DNA from: Pseudomonadota bacterium
GTDB taxonomy: Bacteria; Desulfobacterota; Desulfobulbia; Desulfobulbales; JAGXFP01
DNA: 64,000 nt
Assembly (NCBI GenBank): GCA_018823285.1
Contig: JAHJIQ010000019.1
Location: 37,410-101,409, forward strand
Direction: 5' to 3'
The notes beneath the pieces are model-generated. The model was not told the DNA's origin and did not search any database. It saw only the letters and a list, made by a program, of their open reading frames with translations. Shown here one piece after another: positions 56,463 to 64,000 of the stretch. The position numbers were made by a program, and so were the translations under genes. Position 1 is the first letter of the stretch. Each line of letters begins with the position of its first letter.

Positions 56463-58376
56463 CTAGACAATAAAGGGCGGCACCGGGCAGTCCAGGGTGT
56501 CGGCGATCACTCGCACCAGTTCAGCCTCCACCGGCGCTATATGGCCATCCGCAGCGGCGCAGGCTCCGCAGGCTTTCAGGAGTTTTTCCTTGTCCATTGG
56601 TTTCAATCCGGCCAGTTCATTGAGCGAGCTGTCCAGCTTGTCGCGACTGATCTCATTTTTTGGCAGGAGATGGATCTTCACATCCAGTTTTGCAGCCCCT
56701 TTGGCAAATGTCTCCTGGTGATTCAGGCCCTTCTGTTCACTGGAGTAAGCAAGCACCGAGAGAAGGACAGCGCACGATTTTCCGGCCTGTTCCATTGACA
56801 GATCATGTTTGCCGCCGGCAGGTTTGTTGCTGAAAACCAGTTCAAGATGGTGCAGCACGATCTTGCGGATCGACCACTCAAACAGGCTCACCCGTCCATC
56901 CATCTCGATCAGGGCATTAAGGTTGTTCTGAAAAAGCACGTACTGATCCGGGGTCAGCTGCCGGAGGGCCGGCAGGGCCATATCAACCAGCGGCAGCCTG
57001 TACTCATGGCCCACCGAACCGATCTTGATCACGAGCTTCATCGTTTCCTGATACACACCATGGTCTGCGGCAGTGCTCAGATGCTCAAGCTGGCGATCAC
57101 GGATCACCGGATCGTGATCCAGGAGCAGAAAATAGACCACCGCACGGGCAGCATAGGGATTATGGGCGGCTTTTTTGAGCAGCTCCGGGATTTCCTGAAT
57201 CAGCTGATGCGCATAGCCCAGATGGACTGCATTGGGGCGACCGATATGCTTAAATGCGGTTTCATTCTGCATGGAGGCAGCAATTCCCGCCGCCATCGTT
57301 GCCTTTATCCTGAGCTCATCGGCATCCTCCTGAGCCCGGATATGTTCGGTCACGGTCCTTGATGCTCTGGAGGAGTCAAAACTTCCGTCCCAATCCGGCA
57401 GAACCCTGCTGATCCGCTCGGCAAGGGGTGGGTGGGTCGCAAAAAGAGAGCTGAAGAAACCGGTAAATCCCTGGCTGAAAAGGGCGTGGCTGATTTCAGA
57501 ACTATTGGCGTTGACCAGAATCGAACCGGCCTGGGATGCGCCAATTCTAATCAGGGCGCCACCTATCCCATCCGGATTACGTGTAAACTGCACTGCCGAA
57601 GCATCGGCCAGGAATTCGCGCTGCCGGCTCACCGCAGCCTTGATCAGGTTCCCGAAAAAGGTGCCGGAGTACCCGATGATCATCAGCCCGATCCCCAGAA
57701 AGACGATCCCTCCCCCGCTGTTCTTGGAACCCCGGGAGGAGCGTGAAGTGGAACGCATGATGTAATAACCGATCAGACCGATCAGCAGTATCCCGTGCAG
57801 CATCCCGATCAGCCGGATATTCAACCGCATGTCGCCGTTCAGGATGTGGCTGAACTCATGGGCAATCACCCCCTGGAGTTCATCGCGGCTCAGGGTTTCA
57901 ATGGCCCCGCTGGTGACCCCGATCACGGCGTCGCTTGTGGAATAGCCGGCGGCAAAGGCGTTGATTCCCGGTTCATGAAGGAGATAGACAGGCGGCACCG
58001 GGGACCCCGAGGCAATGGCCATCTCCTCGACCACGTTCAGGATCTTCTGTTTGTTAGTGTCCCCGGTGCCGTCGACGATCAGCTCACCACCCATCATTTC
58101 GGCGACACTTGCGCCACCGCCGGAAAGAGACATGATCTTGTAGAGGCTTCCCAGGGTGACTATGGCAATGACCCCGGCGCCAATCGCCCCGAAAACCTGC
58201 CAGTCGAACTGGCTGAGAACGGTTGCCGCAGTAACCTCCCGGGTGTCGACAAAGCCGAAAACCACCATCACCAGCAGGTTGGTCATGAGCACGATCGTCA
58301 GTACCGCCAGAACAAAGAACAGCACCATTCTGCCGGTACTCTGCCGGGCGTTGTCCTGTGCCTCGAAAAAATTCAT
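56463..58376 (-). CDS. M48-family membrane metallopeptidase (HtpX-like)
   Basis: 638-aa membrane protein with four or more hydrophobic helices in the first 250 residues, the HEFSH zinc-protease motif (about residue 172) and FLADASAVQFTRNPDG. A long ~350-residue C-terminal helical region follows. It pairs with LemA (next gene, 16 bp apart), a common combination. The ATG at 58376 (MNFFEAQ) is preferred; longer starts are not family-like. Confidence 0.9.
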   Translation of the reverse strand: MNFFEAQDNARQSTGRMVLFFVLAVLTIVLMTNLLVMVVFGFVDTREVTAATVLSQFDWQVFGAIGAGVIAIVTLGSLYKIMSLSGGGASVAEMMGGELIVDGTGDTNKQKILNVVEEMAIASGSPVPPVYLLHEPGINAFAAGYSTSDAVIGVTSGAIETLSRDELQGVIAHEFSHILNGDMRLNIRLIGMLHGILLIGLIGYYIMRSTSRSSRGSKNSGGGIVFLGIGLMIIGYSGTFFGNLIKAAVSRQREFLADASAVQFTRNPDGIGGALIRIGASQAGSILVNANSSEISHALFSQGFTGFFSSLFATHPPLAERISRVLPDWDGSFDSSRASRTVTEHIRAQEDADELRIKATMAAGIAASMQNETAFKHIGRPNAVHLGYAHQLIQEIPELLKKAAHNPYAARAVVYFLLLDHDPVIRDRQLEHLSTAADHGVYQETMKLVIKIGSVGHEYRLPLVDMALPALRQLTPDQYVLFQNNLNALIEMDGRVSLFEWSIRKIVLHHLELVFSNKPAGGKHDLSMEQAGKSCAVLLSVLAYSSEQKGLNHQETFAKGAAKLDVKIHLLPKNEISRDKLDSSLNELAGLKPMDKEKLLKACGACAAADGHIAPVEAELVRVIADTLDCPVPPFIV

Positions 58377-58392
58377 CGCTTGAAACCGTATT

Positions 58393-58989
58393 CTAGAATG
58401 AGACTTTCGGCGCCGCCTGGATTGCCGCACTGTCTTCAAACTGAAGCAGGGTGGCATCAGGACCGTGGCCGAAGGCGGCAGCAAAGACCACCGGCGGGAA
58501 GGACTGCTTATAGGTATTATAGGCCATCACCTGGTCGTTGAAGGCCTGGCGGGAAAAAGCGACCTTGTTTTCGGTGCTGGTCAGTTCTTCGGAGAGCTGC
58601 ATCATATTCTGGTTGGCCTTCAGGTCCGGATAGGCCTCCATGACCACGTTGAACCGGCTCATCGCCCCGGCCAACGCCCCTTCAGCGCCCATCAGACCCT
58701 GCATTGCCTGGGCATTGCCGGGATCGGAAGCCGCAGCAGCAAGACCTTTGGCCGCGGAATTTCTCGCGGCAATCACATTCTCCAGGGTCTCGCTCTCATG
58801 CTTCATATAGGCCTTGGCGGTTTCGACCAGATTCGGGATCAGGTCATAGCGCCTTTTGAGCTGAACCTCGATCTGAGCAAAGGCATTTTTGTAACGATTC
58901 CGGAGCCTTACCAGCGTGTTGAAGATGCCGATACCATAGACAAACAAGGCGATGAGCACGGCCAGAACGATAATCGAAGTTATTCCCAT
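58393..58989 (-). CDS. lemA: LemA family protein
   Basis: 198-aa LemA protein: N-terminal membrane helix, then FNTLVRLRNRYKNAFAQIEV and RYDLIPNLVETAKAYMKHE, the family signature. Function unclear in the literature; the M48 protease partnership suggests a role in membrane protein quality control. Confidence 0.92.
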   Translation of the reverse strand: MGITSIIVLAVLIALFVYGIGIFNTLVRLRNRYKNAFAQIEVQLKRRYDLIPNLVETAKAYMKHESETLENVIAARNSAAKGLAAAASDPGNAQAMQGLMGAEGALAGAMSRFNVVMEAYPDLKANQNMMQLSEELTSTENKVAFSRQAFNDQVMAYNTYKQSFPPVVFAAAFGHGPDATLLQFEDSAAIQAAPKVSF

Positions 58990-59056
58990 TGTATTTCACC
59001 CATGATAATTTTTAGGATGTGAACGGCTTACACCAAACAAAATCACGCTCACAATA

Positions 59057-59695
59057 TTACAGAGGGATAGAGTTTGTCAAACCCTTAACGCCGTCCCCGG
59101 ATAACACCAGAGGGTTGATCGCACCAAGATCAAGAAGTGCGGCAACCAGCTCCGCCATGGGCAGCCCGACCACATTGCTGTAGGAACCGGTTATACTTGC
59201 CACCAGCAGCCCCCCCCGCCCCTGAATCCCGTATGCTCCGGCCTTGTCCAGAGGTTCTCCTGAACCCACATAAGCGGCAAGGAGATCGTCGGAAGCATCG
59301 ATAAAAGTCACTTCGGTGCGGACCGCACCGGTCACCCTGGTTTTGTCACCATTTCTACAGATCGCAAAACCGGTCCACACCTCGTGGGTCCGGCCGGAAA
59401 GACTTTGCAGCATGGTCAGAGCTTCGGCAGAACCGTCTGGCTTGCCAAGTATTTTCCCCGCCAGAACCACCACCGTATCCGCCCCGATCACATAGGCTTC
59501 CCGATGCAGAGGGGCAACCGCCTCTGCCTTTTCGAGCGCCAGTCTACGGACAAATTGTTCCGGCCTCTCGCCCGGCCGCGCCGTTTCATCAACATCCGCC
59601 ACCTGCACCGAAAACAGAAGCCCCAACTCCTCAAGAAATCTCTTCCTCCTGGGCGATCCTGAGGCAAGGATTATTTCAGCATGATTATTGAACAT
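59057..59695 (-). CDS. maf: Maf-type nucleotide pyrophosphatase
   Basis: 212-aa Maf (septum formation / nucleotide pyrophosphatase) protein: LASGSPRRKRFLEEL, ADVDET, GADTVVVL, LSGRTHEVWTGFAI. Hydrolyses non-canonical nucleoside triphosphates. The ATG at 59695 is preferred over a TTG 33 bp upstream. Confidence 0.92.
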   Translation of the reverse strand: MFNNHAEIILASGSPRRKRFLEELGLLFSVQVADVDETARPGERPEQFVRRLALEKAEAVAPLHREAYVIGADTVVVLAGKILGKPDGSAEALTMLQSLSGRTHEVWTGFAICRNGDKTRVTGAVRTEVTFIDASDDLLAAYVGSGEPLDKAGAYGIQGRGGLLVASITGSYSNVVGLPMAELVAALLDLGAINPLVLSGDGVKGLTNSIPL

Positions 59696-59827
59696 CAAAG
59701 CAGTCTTGCAAAGATTGGGAAGAAGCAAATTGGCTGGCCGGAGAATTTGACCAAAACATCACATAAAATCCGTAAAAGTTGAGCCCGGTGCAGACGCAAG
59801 GAGCATGAAGTCCGGCCATATCAATGA

Positions 59828-60165
59828 CCAAACTTTCTGACTCGTCTTAAGATATTGGTTTGCTGTCATAAAATAGTCCCAAGTCATGGTAGCATTCCAA
59901 GATTAGAATCCTGAAGCCAGAACGACTGATTATTTCACCCTTCGGGTACTCACTTCGGTACCCCCTTGAGGAGTATAAGTCTCGATGTCTCACAAGTTCG
60001 CTTATCGGTACGAGCAGGCAAGCTGCTCAACTCAGCTTTTCACCCTTCGGGTATAAGTTTCGTACGAGCAGGCAAGCTGCTCAACTCAGCTTTAAGCTTT
60101 TCTCCTGGCTTCTGACTTCTGCCTTCTGACTCCTGGCTTCTGACTTCTGACTTCTGCCTTCTTAA
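59828..60165. mobile_element. MITE-like composite repeat, rearranged copy B with two cores
   Basis: It starts CAAACTTTCTGACTCGTCTT and continues with the GGTTTGCTGTCATAAAA segment shared with copies A and C. Two hairpin cores follow in tandem: a long variant at 59930-60040 and an ordinary one at 60040-60094. Then come CTTCTGACTTCTG units to about 60162. The right-hand inverted repeat seen in A and C is missing and the module order differs. Just upstream, 59787-59805 resembles the palindrome at 6321. Confidence 0.65.
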
Positions 60166-60214
60166 TGATCCGCCGGACTCCATAGCGCCGCAGCAATTGC
60201 GCCTGTCTCGACTT

Positions 60215-60970
60215 TTACGCCCGTATGGAGTAGCCGCCATCGACCACAACCGTCTGCCCGTGAATCATATCGGCCAGATGACTGCAGAGAAAGAGGGCCA
60301 CATCGGCGACATCATCAGGGGTGGTCAGGCGGCCGACCGGGGTACGCTCCCGGGCGGTGCCCAGGATCTGCTCACGATTGGGAAATTTTTTCAGGGCTTC
60401 GGTATCAACGGCCCCGGCGCTGATGGTGTTCACCAGAATCCCTTTCGGCCCAAGTTCAACGGCCAGATGCCGGACCAACGATTCCAGTGCCGCCTTGGAA
60501 GCACCCACCGCAGTATAGTTCTCAACCGCCCGGACGGCGCCAAGACTTGAGACGGCAATGATCCTCCCGCCGTGAGGCATCAGCGGCATTGCCTTCTGGG
60601 CGAGGGTCAGAAGAGAACGGGCATTGATATCCATCGCCCAGTTCCAGTGGCGTCCGGTCAGCTCCATGACCGGTTTCAACACCCCGGAAGCGGCGTTGCT
60701 GATCAGAAAATCAAGCCGCCCGAACTGACTGCTGATCTGCTCGAACATCATATCCACATCTTCATCATTGGCAACGTTTGCCTTGACCACCAGACAACGC
60801 GCCCCTTTCCCTTTGATCAGGGCCGCCGTCTCCTCGGCATCACCCCGGTGCCTGATATAGTTGACGACAATATCAACCCCGTTTTCGGCAAGCCTCGTCA
60901 CAATGGCCTTGCCTATTCCCCGGGAACTCCCGGTCACCAGCGCCACTTTTCCTTTCAGATTGAACAGCAT
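60215..60970 (-). CDS. fabL: Enoyl-ACP reductase, FabL type
   Basis: 251-aa SDR reductase. TGSSRGIGKAI cofactor loop, SNAASGVLKPVMELT, and the active site Y-T-A-V-G-A-S-K, a Tyr-x6-Lys spacing typical of enoyl-ACP reductases rather than the Tyr-x3-Lys of FabG. The NTISAGAVDTEALKKFPNRE and DMIHGQTVVVDGGYS segments match FabL closely. Reduces enoyl-ACP in fatty-acid synthesis. Confidence 0.85.
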   Translation of the reverse strand: MLFNLKGKVALVTGSSRGIGKAIVTRLAENGVDIVVNYIRHRGDAEETAALIKGKGARCLVVKANVANDEDVDMMFEQISSQFGRLDFLISNAASGVLKPVMELTGRHWNWAMDINARSLLTLAQKAMPLMPHGGRIIAVSSLGAVRAVENYTAVGASKAALESLVRHLAVELGPKGILVNTISAGAVDTEALKKFPNREQILGTARERTPVGRLTTPDDVADVALFLCSHLADMIHGQTVVVDGGYSIRA

Positions 60971-61096
60971 TGTTTTCAGCTCCTTGCCAATGGCTCGATA
61001 AATGGCCAGTCATTATTTGAAAGATTTGCATTTTAAAAGAGTGCAAGAATATCTGTAAATCCGGCAGTTGTAAAGAGTCAGTCTGCAAGAATCACT

Positions 61097-62041
61097 TTAC
61101 CGGTCATTGAATCCGGCAACAATTCGTCGACACCCGGAAACGGCCATCCGCAATGGATGAAAGGTCACCGGCTTCAGCGTGTCCGGCAGCTGAAAGTCAT
61201 CCACCGTCAACTCCGGTGGTCTGCGCAGCGGATAGGTGATGTTTTCCAGATCTGTCCCCGGCAGGCCCCGGCGAATATGCTCCTGCATCAGGATCGACCG
61301 CTCCGGATCAGCGCCGATAATCTCCAGCAATGCGGTGTCGAGCGCCACCGGATCAAACGTTGCCCCGACAATTCCAAGGGGATAGGGTTCTCCCCGCATC
61401 GGCCCCGCCTTGTGCATGGCGGTGATCCCGTCAACAATCGTGAATGATCCGGGAAAAAGCTCGGGCAGATCGGCCAGAAGGGACTCGAACCGGTTCCCGA
61501 TATCGCCGTGGACCGCATGGTGCAGGGCCTTCCGCCAGCCGCAGACCACCCCGAAATAGTTCTTCACCGCCAGACTTACATACAACTGGCTGTGCGCCTT
61601 TACTTTCGGGAGATTGATCAGAAGATCGCAGTCAAGGGCTTCGGCTGCTATCGGCACCGAAAACCCACAGGGGAGAGCGGTTTTTATCCCTCGACTGAAA
61701 TTGACCACTTTGACATCAAGATGCGAAAGCGCCTCCGTCATTCCGGTGGCCTTCATCACCATCCGGGCGCTCCCGAAGGCCGGAGAATCACCAACCCGAA
61801 CCTTCGCACCGTGATCCAGAAACCATTGGGCAACAGCGGCCACAAAATGCGCCGAGGTGCAGGCAAGATGATTGGTGCTGCCTGCCGCAACCAGATTCGG
61901 TTTCAGCAACACAACACTCCCTCGACTTAACCGGAACCCGGCCGAGGAGACAACCCGATCAACAGCATCTGCAAGGTGGACCGCCTGATAATCCAGGCAG
62001 GACGCCAGGGCCACTGGTATCCGCTTTTCACGCATCGTCAT
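61097..62041 (-). CDS. DUF362-domain protein
   Basis: 314-aa DUF362 protein: VVLLKPNLVAAG, VRVGDSPAFGSAR, LINLPKVKAHSQLYVSLAVKN and DGITAMHKAGPMRGEP. No ferredoxin-like Cys repeats, unlike many DUF362 members. Function unknown. Followed on the same strand by fabL after about 126 bp. A terminator-like hairpin lies just upstream of its start. Confidence 0.82.
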   Translation of the reverse strand: MTMREKRIPVALASCLDYQAVHLADAVDRVVSSAGFRLSRGSVVLLKPNLVAAGSTNHLACTSAHFVAAVAQWFLDHGAKVRVGDSPAFGSARMVMKATGMTEALSHLDVKVVNFSRGIKTALPCGFSVPIAAEALDCDLLINLPKVKAHSQLYVSLAVKNYFGVVCGWRKALHHAVHGDIGNRFESLLADLPELFPGSFTIVDGITAMHKAGPMRGEPYPLGIVGATFDPVALDTALLEIIGADPERSILMQEHIRRGLPGTDLENITYPLRRPPELTVDDFQLPDTLKPVTFHPLRMAVSGCRRIVAGFNDR

Positions 62042-62092
62042 GCCATCTATATATCACATCGGGTATTCGGCTGCATCAGGTCATCAATCAGG

Positions 62093-62142
62093 AGTCCAAA
62101 AAAGGAAATGGCCGGTTCCTAGGGGGAGGAGAAACCGGCCAT
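62093..62142 (-). terminator. Terminator-like hairpin upstream of DUF362 gene
   Basis: On the minus strand a perfect 10-bp stem (ATGGCCGGTT at 62142-62133 with AACCGGCCAT at 62117-62108; 15-nt loop) is followed by a T-rich tract (T7 at 62103-62097). It lies about 55 bp before the DUF362 start, so it could act as an attenuator in its leader. Confidence 0.55.
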
Positions 62143-62431
62143 CGTGGAGAAAGAGAGTTGTTGGAAGAAACTTTATTGCAAACTTGTCTAGATTATAAAG
62201 CAAGGGGCATGCCAACTCGTCAAAATTTTCCGGATCAGGCGGCAAACCCTTACCCGGCAATGGTTTTCAATACAAAGACGCCCCATACCCAGATCGATCC
62301 CATAGTACAAATATTTAAACCCTGCGACCTGAATGATTACCAGCAAAGCAATATATCGTCACACTCTCAGCAAGTTATTCAATTTTATACCCGAACAGGA
62401 TGAATGATACCCTCAATATTTTTTGTACCGC

Positions 62432-62460
62432 TTGACATGTGCATGACCATGCACTAATAT
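62432..62460 (+). promoter_or_regulatory. arsR promoter with operator in the spacer
   Basis: TTGACA (62432-62437), exactly 17 bp, TAATAT (62455-62460). The spacer contains the perfect palindrome GTGCATG-AC-CATGCAC (62439-62454). The ATG of arsR is 7 bp after the -10, so the transcript would be nearly leaderless. Confidence 0.75.
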
Positions 62461-62466
62461 TGCTGC

Positions 62467-62814
62467 ATGAACATCCCGCTGGCACAACATACTCCCCCCG
62501 AACTGGACAGACTGATTGCCTCCTTTGAATCAAAGGTCTTCAAGTCGATTACCGAACCGGCCCGGGCCGCGATCATCAAATTCCTGATGCTGAACGGCCG
62601 CGCCGATATCAGCACCATCGCCTCCCACCTGCCCCAGGACCGGTCGGTGATCTCCCGACACCTGAACATGATGGCTGAGGCTGGAATCCTCATTGCGGCA
62701 AAGGAAACCCGGCATATGTATTATTCCCTCAACTGCCGGGCCTTTCTGGATGAGTTTGAACGAATCACTCAGGAAATCAGGGAGTGCATGGCGGTCTGCT
62801 GCCCGCCGGAGTGA
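62467..62814 (+). CDS. arsR: ArsR-family repressor
   Basis: 115-aa winged-helix repressor (ITEPARAAIIKFLML, ISTIASHLPQDRSVISRHLN, RHMYYSLN). It lacks the classical ELCVCDL in the DNA-binding helix; instead three Cys cluster at the C-terminus (C107-M-A-V-C111-C112), a plausible As(III) site. It precedes arsM with operator-like half-sites on both sides, so it probably controls both. Confidence 0.88.
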   Translation: MNIPLAQHTPPELDRLIASFESKVFKSITEPARAAIIKFLMLNGRADISTIASHLPQDRSVISRHLNMMAEAGILIAAKETRHMYYSLNCRAFLDEFERITQEIRECMAVCCPPE

Positions 62815-62836
62815 ACCCGCATTTTTTTTACCATGT

Positions 62837-62857
62837 TATGTGCATATAGGCACACAT
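62837..62857 (+). promoter_or_regulatory. Second operator-like palindrome before arsM
   Basis: TATGTGCATATAGGCACACAT: half-sites GTGC (62840-62843) and GCAC (62850-62853) separated by six bases, versus eight in the arsR operator. It lies about 25 bp before the arsM start. No separate -35/-10 for arsM is evident. Confidence 0.5.
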
Positions 62858-62881
62858 CAACACCATAAAGGAGAAACCATC

Positions 62882-63736
62882 ATGAAGAACGTTGCGAGCA
62901 TCAGAGACAGTGTAGCAAAGGCCTATGCCAAAGCGATCGGCAAAGCAGCCCCCTCATGCTGCGGCATATCAGCCTGCTGCGGCACAAAGCCCCGGCAGGG
63001 AGAACCGCATGCCACCATGGCCGGATATGGTCAAGCGGAGGTTCACTCACACCCGGAAGCCGCCGCCACGTCATTCGGGTGCGGCAACCCCCTTGCCTTC
63101 AGCGGGGTGAAAAAAGGCGACACGGTCCTCGACCTTGGCAGCGGCGCGGGCTTTGATCTGCTGATCGCCGGAGAAAAAGTCGGGCCGAAGGGACGGGTGA
63201 TCGGTATTGATATGACGGATGAAATGATTGCGAGAGCCAGGAAAAACATCACCAAAGCAGGAGCGAGGAATATTGAAATCCGCAAAGGCATCATCGAGGA
63301 GATGCCGGTTGCCGCCAACTCGGTTGACTGGGTGATCTCGAACTGCGTGATCAATCTCTCCCCCGAAAAAGATAAGGTCTTCACCGAGATTCACCGGGTA
63401 TTAAAACCGGGCGGCCGGATGCTGGTCTCAGACATTGTCGTCTCGGAACTGCCACCGAAATTACGGGAGTTGGAATCCCTTTACAATTCCTGCGTGGCAG
63501 GCGCGATCAGCGAGGAGGAGTACATCAGCGGTCTGGCCAGGGCGGGGCTGGTTGATATCAAAGTCACGGAAAGAATGGTTTATGAGGCGGATCAGATCAG
63601 GCCAATTTTCGCCGCTGACCAGGCACCGCTCAGTGAACTTTCCGCCGCACTTTCGCCGGCAGAGGCGGAAACCCTGATCAATCAGTCAGCAGGAAAGGTA
63701 TGGAGCGCCAAGTTCTCGGCCGGAAAACCTGCCTAG
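62882..63736 (+). CDS. arsM: Arsenite methyltransferase
   Basis: 284-aa ArsM, methylating As(III) with SAM. VLDLGSGAGFDLLIAGEKVG (motif I) and the three conserved catalytic cysteines are present: C67 (SFGCGNP), C155 (SNCVINLS), C204 (YNSCVAGA). An N-terminal double-CC segment (C26-C27, C32-C33) may add metal binding. AAGGAG is eight bases upstream. The frame runs back to 62693 but overlaps arsR. Confidence 0.93.
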   Translation: MKNVASIRDSVAKAYAKAIGKAAPSCCGISACCGTKPRQGEPHATMAGYGQAEVHSHPEAAATSFGCGNPLAFSGVKKGDTVLDLGSGAGFDLLIAGEKVGPKGRVIGIDMTDEMIARARKNITKAGARNIEIRKGIIEEMPVAANSVDWVISNCVINLSPEKDKVFTEIHRVLKPGGRMLVSDIVVSELPPKLRELESLYNSCVAGAISEEEYISGLARAGLVDIKVTERMVYEADQIRPIFAADQAPLSELSAALSPAEAETLINQSAGKVWSAKFSAGKPA

Positions 63737-63775
63737 AAACCATGGAACTGCAAATATCACCAGGAGGAAAAAATA

Positions 63776-63877
63776 ATGGGTGTGTCATTTACATGCTGCA
63801 ACTACAGGCAAAACAATAAATGTACCGGGGTAAAGATCCCCTGTGAAGTCGAAGACAAATCCGAGGGTCAGGCTTGA
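63776..63877 (+). CDS. 33-residue Cys-rich microprotein after arsM
   Basis: MGVSFTCCNYRQNNKCTGVK, continuing IPCEVEDKSEGQA and stop. AGGAGG seven bases upstream of the ATG. Four Cys (7, 8, 16, 23) in a protein of 33 residues, with an acidic tail. Too short for standard calling. It starts 39 bp after arsM and is likely co-transcribed, so an arsenic- or metal-binding role is possible. I do not recognise the family. Confidence 0.7.
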   Translation: MGVSFTCCNYRQNNKCTGVKIPCEVEDKSEGQA

Positions 63878-64000
63878 CAAATGGGTATCAACCAATCAAC
63901 ATTATGATTTTATTCACTTTTTCGTGTAAATGATCGTCATCTTTCATTTTCTTTACCAGTCGAGAAGCTGACTGACTCAAGCTGGATAAATCGCGCTGCT

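Larger units (their letters stand above)
62042..62466. other. Intergenic: divergent arsR/DUF362 region
   Basis: 425 bp. It holds the leftward terminator-like hairpin (62093-62142) and, at the right end, the arsR promoter and operator (62432-62460). No gene is supported between them; an 81-codon frame at 62158-62403 has no recognisable protein character. Confidence 0.5.

Noticed and set aside
62158..62403. 81-codon rightward frame upstream of arsR
   Set aside because: TTG start, no motif; part of the intergenic region.

Overview
The window reads as chromosome of a motile Gram-negative bacterium, most likely a Desulfobacterota (deltaproteobacterial) relative. This is inferred from gene content: flagellin and chemotaxis genes with CheX and CheD, FlgO-type outer-membrane flagellar proteins, two Tat loci, DksA, LemA/M48, a FabL-type reductase, and many radical-SAM enzymes. 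Coding density is high and most genes look native. No tRNA, rRNA or CRISPR array was seen.

Layout. (1) 1-13448 is a flagellin and flagellin-glycosylation block. It holds a flagellin cut by the left edge and read leftward from a sigma-28 promoter, and a rightward MAF-type (DUF115) glycosyltransferase with TPRs. A leftward nonulosonic-acid-like sugar set follows: CMP-sugar synthetase, SPASM radical SAM, SDR, a CBS-NeuB-TIM-barrel fusion, B12-type radical SAM and a methyltransferase. (2) 13900-16900 is an AT-richer accessory island: an AlbA_2/ATPase gene overlapping a ParA-like ATPase, remnants of an IS3 transposase and a REP-associated (RAYT) transposase with its repeats, and an orphan ParD antitoxin. 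(3) 17079-21802 has a frameshifted tatC, a YkgJ cysteine-cluster protein, a formyl-THF cyclo-ligase-like protein, a D,D-carboxypeptidase and Ogt. (4) 21902-29212 is a leftward chemotaxis operon cheA-W-R-D-HDOD-Y-X-B. (5) 29605-37974 covers the cell wall: class A PBP, coupled lipoprotein, MltD with LysM, and an odd SDR. (6) 38050-46655 has dGTPase, a cation/proton antiporter, a deaminase plus radical SAM pair, tatBC and purA. (7) 46788-49243 is a four-gene FlgO-like outer-membrane set. (8) 49868-56236 has rpoZ, dnaJ, dksA, galT, a response regulator, a FolE2-like protein lacking expected active-site motifs, and glyS. (9) 56463-62041 has M48/LemA, Maf, FabL and DUF362. (10) 62432-63877 is an arsenic operon: arsR, arsM and a 33-residue Cys-rich microprotein.

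A dispersed intergenic repeat family overlies all this. A ~57-bp double-hairpin core occurs ten times. In two places it sits inside a ~230-310 bp MITE-like element with imperfect terminal inverted repeats, and a third locus holds a rearranged version. One core copy lies in frame inside the signal-peptide region of a lipoprotein gene, and one composite element forms the last codons of a radical-SAM gene.

Start codons were chosen from Shine-Dalgarno sequences, overlaps and family lengths. Functions come from motif recognition by eye; no database search was run.
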